64,000 bases of DNA, from assembly GCF_000308055.1 (NCBI RefSeq), contig NZ_CAGY01000003.1:62001-126000 (forward strand). The letters run 5' to 3'. The translations under genes and the position numbers were made by a program. This document shows, piece after piece, positions 35,910 through 44,464 of this stretch. Each line of letters begins with the position of its first letter. Position 1 is the stretch's first letter. Below the pieces are notes generated by a model. It was given only the letters and a program-made list of their open reading frames with translations, did no database searches and was not told the DNA's origin. Source of the stretch: Actinomyces sp. ph3 (lineage in GTDB: Bacteria; Actinomycetota; Actinomycetes; Actinomycetales; Actinomycetaceae).

Positions 35910-37045
35910 GCCTGATCGACGATTGCCTTGTAGTTGCGCATTCGGGAAAGGAGGACGGCCAAGCGTCGATAGCTTCCAGGCCTGTCGGGATGGGAATCGA
36001 AGAGCTTGGTACACATTTGGAAGAACTCGAAGCTCGTTTCAATGGCTTGGGAAAGACCTTGGCTCCCTTGATTCACCTTCCCGGAATTACAGATATTTTG
36101 GTGAATTCCAGGCAGGTGTGGGCCGATTGCGGGCAGGGTGTTCAGCCGGCTGGATGCTCTTTTGATAGTGAAGAAGAAGTACGTGAACTAGCCGTCACAA
36201 TGGCAGGAATCTGCGGAAAGCGTTTAGACGATGCGGCTCCAATTGTTGATGGAGTCTTACCTATGGGGATTCGTCTGCACGCGGTTATCCCACCACTTTC
36301 TGGTGGGGGAACTCTGATTTCTCTGAGGATTCCAGCCAGAAATGGGCTCAGCATTGAGCAGATGCGTGAGATGGGAAGTATTGACAACACCTCGTATCAG
36401 GTGTTGATGCGTGCCCTTGATATGCGCTGCAACATCCTCATTTCTGGTGCGACGGGGAGTGGAAAAACCACTCTGCTTGCTGCACTTTTGGGCACTTTGC
36501 CCCACGGTCAGAGGCTGATCTGCATCGAAGAAATGAGCGAGCTAAATCCTCAACATCCCCATGCCGTTCACCTTCAAGCCAGACAGGCTAATGCTCAGGG
36601 GCGCGGGGAAGTGACTCTTTCGGAACTGGTCCGAGCTGCCATGCGAATGAGGCCGGACCGCATTGTTTTAGGGGAATGTCGAGGTATTGAAGTTCGTGAC
36701 ATTATGACGGCTTTGAATACCGGGCACCGCGGAAGTTTTGCCACGATTCACGCGAATACCCCCGCTGAAGTTCCAGCCCGACTTGCAGCACTGGGAGCGC
36801 TCGCGGGAATGGAAGCTCGGGCAACGGATCTGCAGGCAAAGGCGGCGTTTCAGATAGTTGTCCATATGGAACGTATCGCTCATGGTCCAAAGCGCGGTGC
36901 CCGACAGCTGACACAGATCGGGATTTTTGGGATGGAAAATGGGGTACTTGCGTGCACCTGTGCCTATCGATGTGATTCCCGAGGCCGTGGAAAACCCGGA
37001 CCCGCGTGGGAAGGACTGCGCGCATTGCTTACTGAGGACCCCTGA
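35906..37045 (+). CDS. tadA: Tad/Flp pilus assembly ATPase TadA (CpaF)
   Basis: 379 aa secretion ATPase of the type II/IV superfamily that powers Flp pilus assembly. Walker A is GATGSGKTT near residue 180, an acidic Walker B-like block follows (LICIEEMSEL), and the conserved RMRPDRIVLGECRG and TGHRGSFATIHAN are present. The N-terminal domain is short, as in the actinobacterial Rv3659c type. The start is defined by the ATGA overlap with the ssd-like gene; the end overlaps the next gene by one base (TGATG), so the row is a tight operon. Confidence 0.93.
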   Translation: MSLIDDCLVVAHSGKEDGQASIASRPVGMGIEELGTHLEELEARFNGLGKTLAPLIHLPGITDILVNSRQVWADCGQGVQPAGCSFDSEEEVRELAVTMAGICGKRLDDAAPIVDGVLPMGIRLHAVIPPLSGGGTLISLRIPARNGLSIEQMREMGSIDNTSYQVLMRALDMRCNILISGATGSGKTTLLAALLGTLPHGQRLICIEEMSELNPQHPHAVHLQARQANAQGRGEVTLSELVRAAMRMRPDRIVLGECRGIEVRDIMTALNTGHRGSFATIHANTPAEVPARLAALGALAGMEARATDLQAKAAFQIVVHMERIAHGPKRGARQLTQIGIFGMENGVLACTCAYRCDSRGRGKPGPAWEGLRALLTEDP

Positions 37046-38082
37046 TGCAGGCCAGGACATTTCGTCGTGTTCTGATGTGGGATCCGCATCCATTGGCGCG
37101 TGGGCAGCAGCGATTCTGGTCGAATCTGCAACGCGTGCACTCTCGATCCTGGAGGGTAAGTACTTCATATTCCGGGATTAGTGAAGCGGCTCAATCCCTG
37201 CGAAAAGTCAGTGCTTTGGTTCGTGCCGGGTTGCCCGCACGTGATGCATGGCTGCAAGTGGGTGAAGGAGAAGAAGGAGTGCCCAATGGGGTTGCTTCCA
37301 TTGTTCTCAAACAGGCTGGAGAGCACGCGCATATGGTTACTGCAGCCTGCGCCGTCTCCTACGAATTAGGCGCTCCTTTATCAGAGGTATTGGATGCTTT
37401 GGCACAAAACTTTGATGATATTGAGAGCATTCAAAAGGCGCGACGAGTTGCTGGTGCTGGCCCCGCTCTATCCGCAAAGATCCTCAACTTACTGCCACTG
37501 CTGGCACTGCTCGCGGTATTCATCATGGGGATTAACCCATTTCCTGTGCTTGTTGATGGGGGAGTGGGTTCGCTGTGCGCAGTAGTCGGGCTGTCATTCT
37601 TGGCAGCGGGTCGATGGGTGTCACTTCGTCTGATACGCCGATCGTCACGTCAATGGGAGGAAGGTGCTCAGGAAGATATCGCGATTATCGCTGAGCTGGT
37701 AATCGCTGCATTGGATTCTGGAGTCTCCATTCCTCGAGCCTTGGAGTGTATTGGGCGCTCTGCGCGAATCGAAGATCTGGTGAGAGCCGCAAGTTGTTTG
37801 ACTCTTGGTGTGCGATGGGATCGCGCCTGGGAGGGATGTAGTGAGGGGATAGCAAGGATCGCCGAGGTGCTACGAGAAGCATGGGGGCGCGGGGCATCAG
37901 TTGATCATCAGCTGCACGCCTTAGCGGAGGCGAGCAGAGATCAAAGACTGACCGATGCGCGCGCCGGAGCAGAGGAATTGGGCGTGAAATTGGTTGTGCC
38001 CTTGGGATTACTGATGTTGCCAGCCTTTATCTTCCTAGGGGTTGCCCCGGTACTTCTGACAATGGCTCGAAATAGTTTCTAA
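37045..38082 (+). CDS. TadB/TadC-like fusion, type II secretion F domains
   Basis: 345 aa membrane protein that appears to hold both inner-membrane platform subunits. The first half has a T2SSF-like helical domain (LRKVSALVRAGLPARDAW, SYELGAPLSEVLDALAQN) and a two-helix hairpin at about 150-200. The second half has another (IIAELVIAALDSGVSIPRAL, WGRGASVDHQLHALAE) and a last hydrophobic segment at about 315-340. In M. tuberculosis these are two genes, Rv3658c and Rv3657c. One uninterrupted frame is seen here with no internal start preferred. Confidence 0.82.
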   Translation: MQARTFRRVLMWDPHPLARGQQRFWSNLQRVHSRSWRVSTSYSGISEAAQSLRKVSALVRAGLPARDAWLQVGEGEEGVPNGVASIVLKQAGEHAHMVTAACAVSYELGAPLSEVLDALAQNFDDIESIQKARRVAGAGPALSAKILNLLPLLALLAVFIMGINPFPVLVDGGVGSLCAVVGLSFLAAGRWVSLRLIRRSSRQWEEGAQEDIAIIAELVIAALDSGVSIPRALECIGRSARIEDLVRAASCLTLGVRWDRAWEGCSEGIARIAEVLREAWGRGASVDHQLHALAEASRDQRLTDARAGAEELGVKLVVPLGLLMLPAFIFLGVAPVLLTMARNSF

Positions 38083-38097
38083 GAAATCCCGCGAATG

Positions 38098-38134
38098 CTA
38101 TCCACAGTTTCTGTGTGTCGACGATTCATCCACA
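38098..38134. promoter_or_regulatory. Paired TCCACA motifs upstream of flp
   Basis: CTATCCACA (38098) and TCATCCACA (38126), 28 bases apart, in the 130-base gap between the tadB/C fusion and flp. Same spacing as the pair at 34823. Confidence 0.5.
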
Positions 38135-38212
38135 ATTTTCGAGGCTGCTGAGATTTACGAGAGCTTCTTGGAGCACTCTCAAGACATGGGAACGAAGAGA
38201 AAGGAAAGACCC

Positions 38213-38419
38213 ATGTTGACGGAAGAAACACTTCATGATGATCGTGATCCGAAGAGCGAAATGATGACAGATCCAGAAGAAGGATCGACAACCGTCGAGT
38301 ATGCGATTGGGGCATTGGCTACAGCGGGATTCGCCGGCTTGCTCTTAGTAGTTTTAAAGTCCGGTGTCGTGCAATCTGCGCTTGAACAGCTCATTAGCTC
38401 TGCATTGAGCATTTCATGA
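38213..38419 (+). CDS. flp: Flp-type prepilin (DUF4244)
   Basis: 68 aa prepilin. An acidic leader ends in PEEG; the mature part starts STTVEYAIGALATAGF, with Glu at +5 and Tyr at +6 as in Flp pilins, then a hydrophobic helix of about 25 residues. Cleavage by a prepilin peptidase after the glycine is expected, though no peptidase gene is in the window. ATG 38213 follows AAAGGAAAG; an upstream in-frame ATG at 38168 is less likely. The C-terminus is only SALSIS, so the pilin is minimal. Its stop overlaps the tadE start (ATGA). Confidence 0.9.
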   Translation: MLTEETLHDDRDPKSEMMTDPEEGSTTVEYAIGALATAGFAGLLLVVLKSGVVQSALEQLISSALSIS

Positions 38420-38805
38420 AACTGAGGTGCGGCCGCTCAATGCCGTCATCCGAAAAGCATTCGGATGACGGCATGGTCAGCGTTGAAATTGCTCTAGGTA
38501 CCTTCTCGATAGTCATCATGATTGCACTTGTCCTTTCAGTCTTTGCTGCTGCCATGACCACCCAGAATTTGTGTACTGCACTTTCAATGGGCATCCGTGA
38601 AAGCGCTCGCGGAGGGAACGGGCAGGAAACTGCGCAGGTGATGTCCGCTCGGATATCAGGGGCTCACTTTGAGTTCTCTGCAGATGAAAAGTGGATCTAC
38701 GGCAAAGCACAAGCTCCCTATAGGGGCCCCGCGGGAATGATCGGCTTGAACTCGCAATGCAGATATCAGATGTTGCGCGAGAGCACTGTGGTTGGCGGTG
38801 ATTGA
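38416..38805 (+). CDS. TadE-like pseudopilin
   Basis: 129 aa minor pilin-like protein of the tad locus, corresponding to Rv3655c. After a short polar leader it has DDGMVSVEIALGTFSIVIMI, with the pilin-type Glu and a hydrophobic helix, then a polar domain with two cysteines. It overlaps flp by four bases and is followed by the TadE-like gene whose likely ATG is three bases after this stop (a TTG overlapping it is also possible). Confidence 0.85.
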   Translation: MKLRCGRSMPSSEKHSDDGMVSVEIALGTFSIVIMIALVLSVFAAAMTTQNLCTALSMGIRESARGGNGQETAQVMSARISGAHFEFSADEKWIYGKAQAPYRGPAGMIGLNSQCRYQMLRESTVVGGD

Positions 38806-38807
38806 GA

Positions 38808-39302
38808 ATGGCTGAGAAGACTGATCCGGATGAAGGCTCCGGGACAATCATGGTGGTTGGAGTTCTGGCTGCCCTAGCCATTCTTGCCTGCAGTGCACTG
38901 ACGTACATTGCAATTCTTGCGGCGGGAAATCGAGCCCAGAATATTGCGGATCTCAGTGCCTTGGCGGGAGCAGATATTTCCGCGACAGCTCAGTGGGAGT
39001 CGGTTGAGGAAAAAGCCTGTCGTGCAGCAAATGAGGTCGCTCAAGAAAACGGGGCAATGCTGAGCTCATGTCACTGCGAAAGTGTCGACACGATCGTCAC
39101 GGTGCGTGTGAGCAGTGGGTGGGGATGGAATGTCTTTCGCTCGGCTCGAGCGGGAGTTGATGATGAAAGTGCTGTAAATGCACTTGAGGGGCCTGCCCCC
39201 CGGCTGGCCCCTCAAGCATCCCATCAACACAGTGCGAGTTTCCCGAAAAGTCTTTCGGTGTGGCATCCCCACTTAAGTGGGGTCCAACTCTCGATGACTT
39301 AA
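38808..39302 (+). CDS. TadE-like secretion-neighbourhood protein (Rv3654c-like)
   Basis: 164 aa. The N-terminus has DEGSGTIMVVGVLAALAIL, a pilin-like helix preceded by an acidic residue and Gly, then GNRAQNIADLSALAGAD, which is characteristic of the TadE-like proteins that sit beside the DECH helicase. The family normally ends near the SARAG block (about residue 110). Here about 55 further residues run through two hairpins (39183-39216 and 39267-39282) and look non-conserved, suggesting loss of the original stop. The last gene of the tad operon, it converges on the helicase gene. Confidence 0.82.
   Translation: MAEKTDPDEGSGTIMVVGVLAALAILACSALTYIAILAAGNRAQNIADLSALAGADISATAQWESVEEKACRAANEVAQENGAMLSSCHCESVDTIVTVRVSSGWGWNVFRSARAGVDDESAVNALEGPAPRLAPQASHQHSASFPKSLSVWHPHLSGVQLSMT
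39183..39216 (+). terminator. Terminator-like hairpin inside the 3' end of the tadE-like frame
   Basis: CTTGAGGGGCC and GGCCCCTCAAG form a perfect 11-bp stem with a 12-base loop. It lies in the region that is probably untranslated in relatives. Confidence 0.55.
39267..39282. repeat. 16-base perfect palindrome
   Basis: CCCCACTTAAGTGGGG, between the tadE-like and helicase genes; could be part of a bidirectional terminator. Confidence 0.6.
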
Positions 39303-39328
39303 ATATAGGAAGTCATACTGTGTGGATA

Positions 39329-41770
39329 CTATTTTGTATCTGGAAGTTTTCTGGGAATTTCTTCGAAAGGCGAATGTTCGACGAGGAAGCCTAAAAGGAA
39401 CTCTGCACCGGACTTTGAGAGCGGTTCATTCCCGTTTCCGCACTTTGGAGACTGGACGCATCGGGGGCATCCATCGTGGCATTGGCACTCGGAAACAGCC
39501 TGATAAGTGCGCTCCATCCACTCACGTGCATGGGCAAAACCGTAATGCGCATAACCCGCTCCACCCGGATAAGCATCGTGAACAAAAACAGTTGGTAAAT
39601 CGGTATCAGTGTGGAGGTTTGTCGAAAGCCCGCCTAAATCCCAACGGTCGCAATTTGCCAGTAGGGGAAGAAGTGCGATCGAGGCATGCTCTGCTGCGTG
39701 GAGCGATCCTAGGACATCGCCTTTATCGATCCCGATCGCTGCCATTGTCGCTGGAGTCAAGGTGTACCAGCAGGCTTGGGTGCGTAATGTGCGCTCGGGC
39801 ATATCAAGCTGGGTATTTGAGATGTATTCCAGACGTGGAAGTCGAAGGAGGTCAAAATCAGTGACCTGACGGGTGACATCGACAGTCCCTCGATACCAAT
39901 GAACAAGAGAATCTGGGCTGACCCATTCTTCATCAACACTGATAACCCGCAATGAGGTCGCATCTTGAGCCCTGGTCCTGAGCGGTGTGCGAACTTCTTC
40001 GACATAGGCGATACGTGCGGGGCCTTCTTCGAGAGAAAGGACGTGGAAGGTTCGTCCCTGATGTACGTAGATCGCATCGGGAAACACCTGCGAATCCGCG
40101 GAATCTTGAGGGACAGAACCGATGATGCTTCCACTTCGAGTGTCGACAATTTGAACATCGCCACCACTGCCGCGAATCTGGATTTTCTCCCATGGGCCAT
40201 CAGAAGAGCTGACATTCCACCTCCAGCCTCCACTTCGATGGACCAGTAGCCCTTCCTGACCGAGCTCAGCTAGAAGAGCTGGAGCTCCACTTCCGAAAAC
40301 AGATACCGCTTCGTCCTCAGGAAGAGGGAGTTCGGCTGCCGCAGCACACAGGTGGTCGCGCAAAACCCAGGGGTTTTGAGGATCTAATACCGCTGCCTCG
40401 ACAGGGGAAAAAATCTCATCGCTGTGATGAACAAGGAAAGAATCAAGGGGGTTATCGCCAGCAATAAGAACAGAAATACCATCTGCCCCAGCACGTCCGG
40501 AGCGCCCAACCTGTTGCCAAAATGAGGCGCGAGTCCCAGGCCACCCAGCCGTGATGGTGACATCAAGCCCAGAGATATCGATACCCATTTCTAGGGCAGA
40601 GGTCGTTGCAAGCGCTCGTAATCGCCCCGAACGCAGTGCAGATTCTAAGGTGCGTCGTTCTTCGGGAAGAAAGCCCCCTCTATACGCAGCGACGGTCGAG
40701 GCTAATTCTGGAGCGTCGCGGAGTTTGTCGCGGGTTTGGGCGGCGACGGCCTCGGCACCACCGCGTGAGCGAACAAAGGTCAGCAGGCGAGCGTCGGCGC
40801 GAATGAGCTCTGCACACAGAAGCGAAGCCTCGGTTTGGGCGGAAAGACGCTGAGTTGGAGCTTCAAGAACCGTTTCTTCGCCGGCTTCGGCAGCGCGAAG
40901 AGCAGAAAGGAAGGCATCAATTGATACATCCTCTTCACGCGGAACCTCGCGGCCCTCCCACATAAAGATGTGGTGAGTTCCGCGTCCAGAAGTATCGTCT
41001 GTGATCGCATCGATGTTTTCGCGGCCAATCATTGTCTGGGCAACGGATTGCGGATCGGCCAAAGTCGCAGACATCATGATGACCTGGACATCTGCACCAA
41101 GGTGGCGCGCGATTCTTAGAAGTCGGCGTAAAACCAGAGAAATATGGCTACCGCTGACTCCTCGCCACTGGTGCATTTCGTCAACAATCACGTAGCGCAG
41201 CGATGCCAAGAAACGAGTCCAGCGCTCATGACGGGGGAGCATGACGTAGTGCAGGTAGTCCGGGTTCGTCAGGACGATATCGGCGTTTGCGCGAGCCCAT
41301 TCCTTGGCTTCGCGGGGAGTGTCCCCATCGGCAAGTGCAAGGGCGACGTCATGTTCGAGGCCGTCAACAAGACGGTTCAGCGAATGAAGTTGGTCTGCTG
41401 CAAGCGCTTTGGTTGGTGAGATATAAAGGCAGCTTGGACGCCGATGAATATCGGAGATTCTGTTTGAGTCATCGGCTTGAACCAGGTCTGAAAGAATCGG
41501 TGTCCATGCGACCAGAGACTTGCCCGAACCCGTGCCGGTCGCAATGACAACATCGTGTCCGGAATGGATCGCCTCAAGGGCTTGCACCTGGTGAAGCCAC
41601 GGTTCATCAACTCCGCTTTGACGCCACGTAGTTACAACAGCGGTGGGAATCCAGTCCGGCCACGGTGAAGTGAGCGCATCTTGGGCAGGAAGGCAGCGGT
41701 AATCGACGAACTGCCCTTGTGTGCCTCGGGAACGGATGATCTCGAGCAGGTCCTCAGAGCGTGAATCCAT
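39329..41770 (-). CDS. DEAD/DEAH-box helicase with DUF1998 domain
   Basis: 813 aa superfamily 2 helicase of the kind found next to tad genes in actinobacteria (Rv3649-like). Walker A is ATGTGSGKS, the Walker B box reads VDEMHQW (DEMH), motif III is MSATL, and helicase motif VI is QQVGRSGRAG. The C-terminal domain ends in a cysteine cluster (CQCHDGCPRCVQSPKCGNG), the pattern of DUF1998/MZB domains that may bind zinc or a cluster. Such MrfA-type enzymes act in DNA repair. The gene stop is 26 bases from the convergent tad operon. The preceding YbjN gene overlaps it by one base. Confidence 0.92.
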   Translation of the reverse strand: MDSRSEDLLEIIRSRGTQGQFVDYRCLPAQDALTSPWPDWIPTAVVTTWRQSGVDEPWLHQVQALEAIHSGHDVVIATGTGSGKSLVAWTPILSDLVQADDSNRISDIHRRPSCLYISPTKALAADQLHSLNRLVDGLEHDVALALADGDTPREAKEWARANADIVLTNPDYLHYVMLPRHERWTRFLASLRYVIVDEMHQWRGVSGSHISLVLRRLLRIARHLGADVQVIMMSATLADPQSVAQTMIGRENIDAITDDTSGRGTHHIFMWEGREVPREEDVSIDAFLSALRAAEAGEETVLEAPTQRLSAQTEASLLCAELIRADARLLTFVRSRGGAEAVAAQTRDKLRDAPELASTVAAYRGGFLPEERRTLESALRSGRLRALATTSALEMGIDISGLDVTITAGWPGTRASFWQQVGRSGRAGADGISVLIAGDNPLDSFLVHHSDEIFSPVEAAVLDPQNPWVLRDHLCAAAAELPLPEDEAVSVFGSGAPALLAELGQEGLLVHRSGGWRWNVSSSDGPWEKIQIRGSGGDVQIVDTRSGSIIGSVPQDSADSQVFPDAIYVHQGRTFHVLSLEEGPARIAYVEEVRTPLRTRAQDATSLRVISVDEEWVSPDSLVHWYRGTVDVTRQVTDFDLLRLPRLEYISNTQLDMPERTLRTQACWYTLTPATMAAIGIDKGDVLGSLHAAEHASIALLPLLANCDRWDLGGLSTNLHTDTDLPTVFVHDAYPGGAGYAHYGFAHAREWMERTYQAVSECQCHDGCPRCVQSPKCGNGNEPLSKSGAEFLLGFLVEHSPFEEIPRKLPDTK

Positions 41771-42390
41771 CAGAGCCCGAAAGCGGCACCACTATGAGCG
41801 GAGCGTTCCTCGGCCTCGGTATCAGTGGAGGTGGGGCTACCAGGCTGGGGCTGCGCGAAGGACTCAGCAGGGGCCGAGGCCTCGGGCGAAGCAGAGTAGG
41901 GAGTTGCCTCCGGAGCGACCCAACCCAAGGTCTGGGTTGCGGCCTCTTGCATGTAGCGGATCGCGTCAATTCCGGTTGAAATGCCAGCGCCCAAGTGGTC
42001 GGTGAGCTGCTGGTCCGATAGGCCGGCAGAAGTGTCAACGGCGAAATCGGCGCACACCTGAAGAGAGCCGGCGGGGTCCAACATCCAATAAACCGTTGGG
42101 AAATACTTCTCGCGGTTCCATGAATCAGCTGCGGCGAAAAGTGGATGGCCGGCCTTTTCGGCATCAAAGTCGGTATCCCAGACCGCGCGAATAGACAGGA
42201 AACGTTCGGAAGAATCCATGCTGAGCAGGAAAGGCACTCCGTCGAAAACGGCACCAGCAGCGCGGTTTTCCGCCAAAACATCAGCCTGGAACTGCAGCTC
42301 AGAAAGAGTGCGCATCAAGCGTTCGAAAGTCACCTTGTACGGCGTGATCGAATCCTTGGGTACGGGATAGGGGCCTGGAAGCGTGCTCAT
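41770..42390 (-). CDS. YbjN-domain protein 1
   Basis: 206 aa soluble protein with the YbjN fold pattern: F-x-R-L-M-R-T-L-S-E-L-Q-F, F-L-L-S-M-D, LSIRAVWDTDF and a C-terminal TSAGLSDQQLTDHLGAGISTGIDAI helix. The last 60 residues are Ala/Pro/Ser/Thr-rich and probably disordered. It overlaps the next YbjN gene by four bases and the helicase gene by one base, so the three are cotranscribed on the minus strand. YbjN proteins are thought to be chaperone-like; the role here is unknown. Confidence 0.82.
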   Translation of the reverse strand: MSTLPGPYPVPKDSITPYKVTFERLMRTLSELQFQADVLAENRAAGAVFDGVPFLLSMDSSERFLSIRAVWDTDFDAEKAGHPLFAAADSWNREKYFPTVYWMLDPAGSLQVCADFAVDTSAGLSDQQLTDHLGAGISTGIDAIRYMQEAATQTLGWVAPEATPYSASPEASAPAESFAQPQPGSPTSTDTEAEERSAHSGAAFGL

Positions 42391-42887
42391 GATCGATCTC
42401 CCTGGTGGAGCGAGATGGTGTTCGCCTCGCTAGATGACTCTTGATCCGAATCTTCATCACTCCAGGTGACGAATTCGGGAAGGGTTTCTTCAAGATCAGA
42501 GAAGAATCCCATGATCATCGACATTGAAGTTTCGAAGAAGGTATCGAGCTGGGCTTCCGAAAGACCGTTTGTTGCAACGATGTCGCATTCGGCGATCAGT
42601 CCGTAGCGTCGACCGTCTTCGAAAGGTGCCAAGTACGCCTTCGGGCCTGTGCGGGTTGCATTGCAGCGCCGAACCTCTTCCGTGAGCGACGCAAATTCAG
42701 CATCATCGTTGGCAATTCCACGCCAGTGCGCACGCAATTGCAGGATGTGGGGGTTTGATGTGTTCCAGAAATAGATCGCATTTCGTGTCGGAACAGCAAG
42801 CTCTTCATCTGAAGACTCACCAAAATTCAGATCGTGACCGTGCAAGACAGCGCGAATGCGGTCGGTGTTGACCGGAGAAATCGACAC
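42387..42887 (-). CDS. YbjN-domain protein 2
   Basis: 166 aa paralogue of the next gene downstream. It carries the corresponding beta/alpha pattern (FWNTSNPHILQLRAHWRG, FEDGRRYGLIAECDI, LDTFFETSMSMIMGFFSDLE), followed by an acidic tail. The start is GTG with AGGGG upstream. First gene of the ybjN-ybjN-helicase row. Confidence 0.8.
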   Translation of the reverse strand: MSISPVNTDRIRAVLHGHDLNFGESSDEELAVPTRNAIYFWNTSNPHILQLRAHWRGIANDDAEFASLTEEVRRCNATRTGPKAYLAPFEDGRRYGLIAECDIVATNGLSEAQLDTFFETSMSMIMGFFSDLEETLPEFVTWSDEDSDQESSSEANTISLHQGDRS

Positions 42888-43151
42888 GTAGCACCCCTGA
42901 TCCGAGTCGGTAGTGGCATTGAGTTGCAGTGACTCACGCCTGTTGACTCCTCCACTCTAACCGAATGACCGGAGCGCGGCTCGAGATAGAAGCTTGAGAA
43001 TGTGACAAAATGTTACCTCAATCAACCGAGGAAAAACCTAGTGTTCCAATAGAAAATGCCCCAGATGGGTGACTAAGATAAGACCTTCGAAGTACGCGAA
43101 ACAAAACAGTTGCCGCCAAGTTGGTTGTCGCATGAGGGAAGGGGGAACGCA

Positions 43152-44276
43152 ATGAGCGAACGCATTCCCGGTTATCCTGATCCTTCCTTTAATTCCGAAG
43201 AATCCGAGGCTTACGCACCCTCAGAGGATGCTGCAGAGGTTCCGGAAGCGCTCGCGGCCTCGTCAAGGCGATTCTCTGGTCCCCAGGACTCGGGGAGTGC
43301 CACTTCTGAAACCCCCTCTTCTGGTGCTGGACGACGGCCAAATATTCGGCAATCCAGCCCGCGCGGTAGTAATGCGGGTGCCGCTTCGGGTGCTGCTCGG
43401 AGCGCCCCAAGGACTGTGGCTCCCGGCTACCGTCCTCGCCTTGCGCGTCGACTTTTTGCTGCGGGAGGGTGCGCGCTCTTCAGTATCCTTGTCGCTTGGG
43501 TTGCCGTCTTTACTGTTACTGGCCAGGCGATCGACACTTTGTCGATGGAAGCTGCCATGCGCTGGGCGGAGCCCTTGGGCGCTGTGGGAAGTACCGTGAC
43601 GCACATTATTTCGGTTCCCGCGATGGTCGCTGTTGGTGGTCTGATTGTTTTGATCGCATGGCTGCGTCGTCGTCCAACGCTGGCGGGTCGTGCGCTGGGC
43701 ATGATTGTTGCGGCCAATACGACGACTCAGGTTGCGAAGCTGCTCATTGATCGCCCGGATTTTCACGTGTCGGCAGCCATTTTGAATTCGCTTCCTTCGG
43801 GACATACGACGGTTGCAATGTCCCTTGCTCTGGCATTGGTGATGATTGCCCCCGAATGGTTCCGAGGCCCCGCAGCGTGGATCGGCTATATCTGGACGTC
43901 CTTGGTGGGTATTTCCGTCATGGTTTTTGGCTGGCACCGCCCCGCCGATGTTCTTGTTGCTATGGCAATCTGCGGTTTTTGGGCACTGATCTTGTGTCCG
44001 CTAGAGACACGCGTTCGCCACGGCGTGCCTGTCCAAAAAGCTATGGCTGTCATTGCAATGGCCAGTGCGTTCATCACGGTTTTGGGAGTTGTTTATTCTG
44101 TGTGGGCCTTGACTCCCAATGATTTGGCACAAATGGGTTCGGGCGGAATCACCTACGCAGAATTTTTAGATGCGCTCCCGCGCCGAGCGCATGTTCTTGC
44201 GGGGATTTCATCTTTTGGTGTTATCGCTGTTGCAGGTTTTGTTATTCACGAAGTTGACCGACTTTCGGCGAAATAA
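43152..44276 (+). CDS. PAP2-family phosphatase
   Basis: 374 aa. A disordered N-terminal region of about 110 residues (Ser, Pro, Ala, Glu, Arg) precedes a six-helix PAP2 domain, which typically removes phosphate from lipid carriers such as undecaprenyl pyrophosphate. Motif 1 is KLLIDRPDF, motif 2 is SLPSGHTTVA, motif 3 is S-V-x5-HRPAD. The Arg-Pro of classical KX6RP and the Arg of SRX5H are not at the usual positions, but I remember RPD/GWHRPSD forms in other actinobacteria. ATG 43152 follows AAGGGGG. Cell-wall lipid recycling is likely but the substrate is not shown. Confidence 0.85.
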   Translation: MSERIPGYPDPSFNSEESEAYAPSEDAAEVPEALAASSRRFSGPQDSGSATSETPSSGAGRRPNIRQSSPRGSNAGAASGAARSAPRTVAPGYRPRLARRLFAAGGCALFSILVAWVAVFTVTGQAIDTLSMEAAMRWAEPLGAVGSTVTHIISVPAMVAVGGLIVLIAWLRRRPTLAGRALGMIVAANTTTQVAKLLIDRPDFHVSAAILNSLPSGHTTVAMSLALALVMIAPEWFRGPAAWIGYIWTSLVGISVMVFGWHRPADVLVAMAICGFWALILCPLETRVRHGVPVQKAMAVIAMASAFITVLGVVYSVWALTPNDLAQMGSGGITYAEFLDALPRRAHVLAGISSFGVIAVAGFVIHEVDRLSAK

Positions 44277-44432
44277 TGCCGATTTTGCGCTGAAAGCGCG
44301 CTCGCGCTAGTTTCATCTAACTTATTCACAAGCTATTCAGACACTCGCGCAATGCGTTCACCCACTTTCGTAATTTGCGCATTTTTGTCGAATGACAACA
44401 CGCCGCATGTCGTAGCTACACCTTTTCCGAAA

Positions 44433-44448
44433 CCACTAGATATTGTGG
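44433..44448. promoter_or_regulatory. NrdR box 1
   Basis: CCACTAGATATTGTGG, a 16-base NrdR-type palindrome. The second box starts 32 bases downstream, about three helical turns, as in known tandem NrdR operators. Confidence 0.85.
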
Positions 44449-44464
44449 GACGCGTTCGTCTCGC

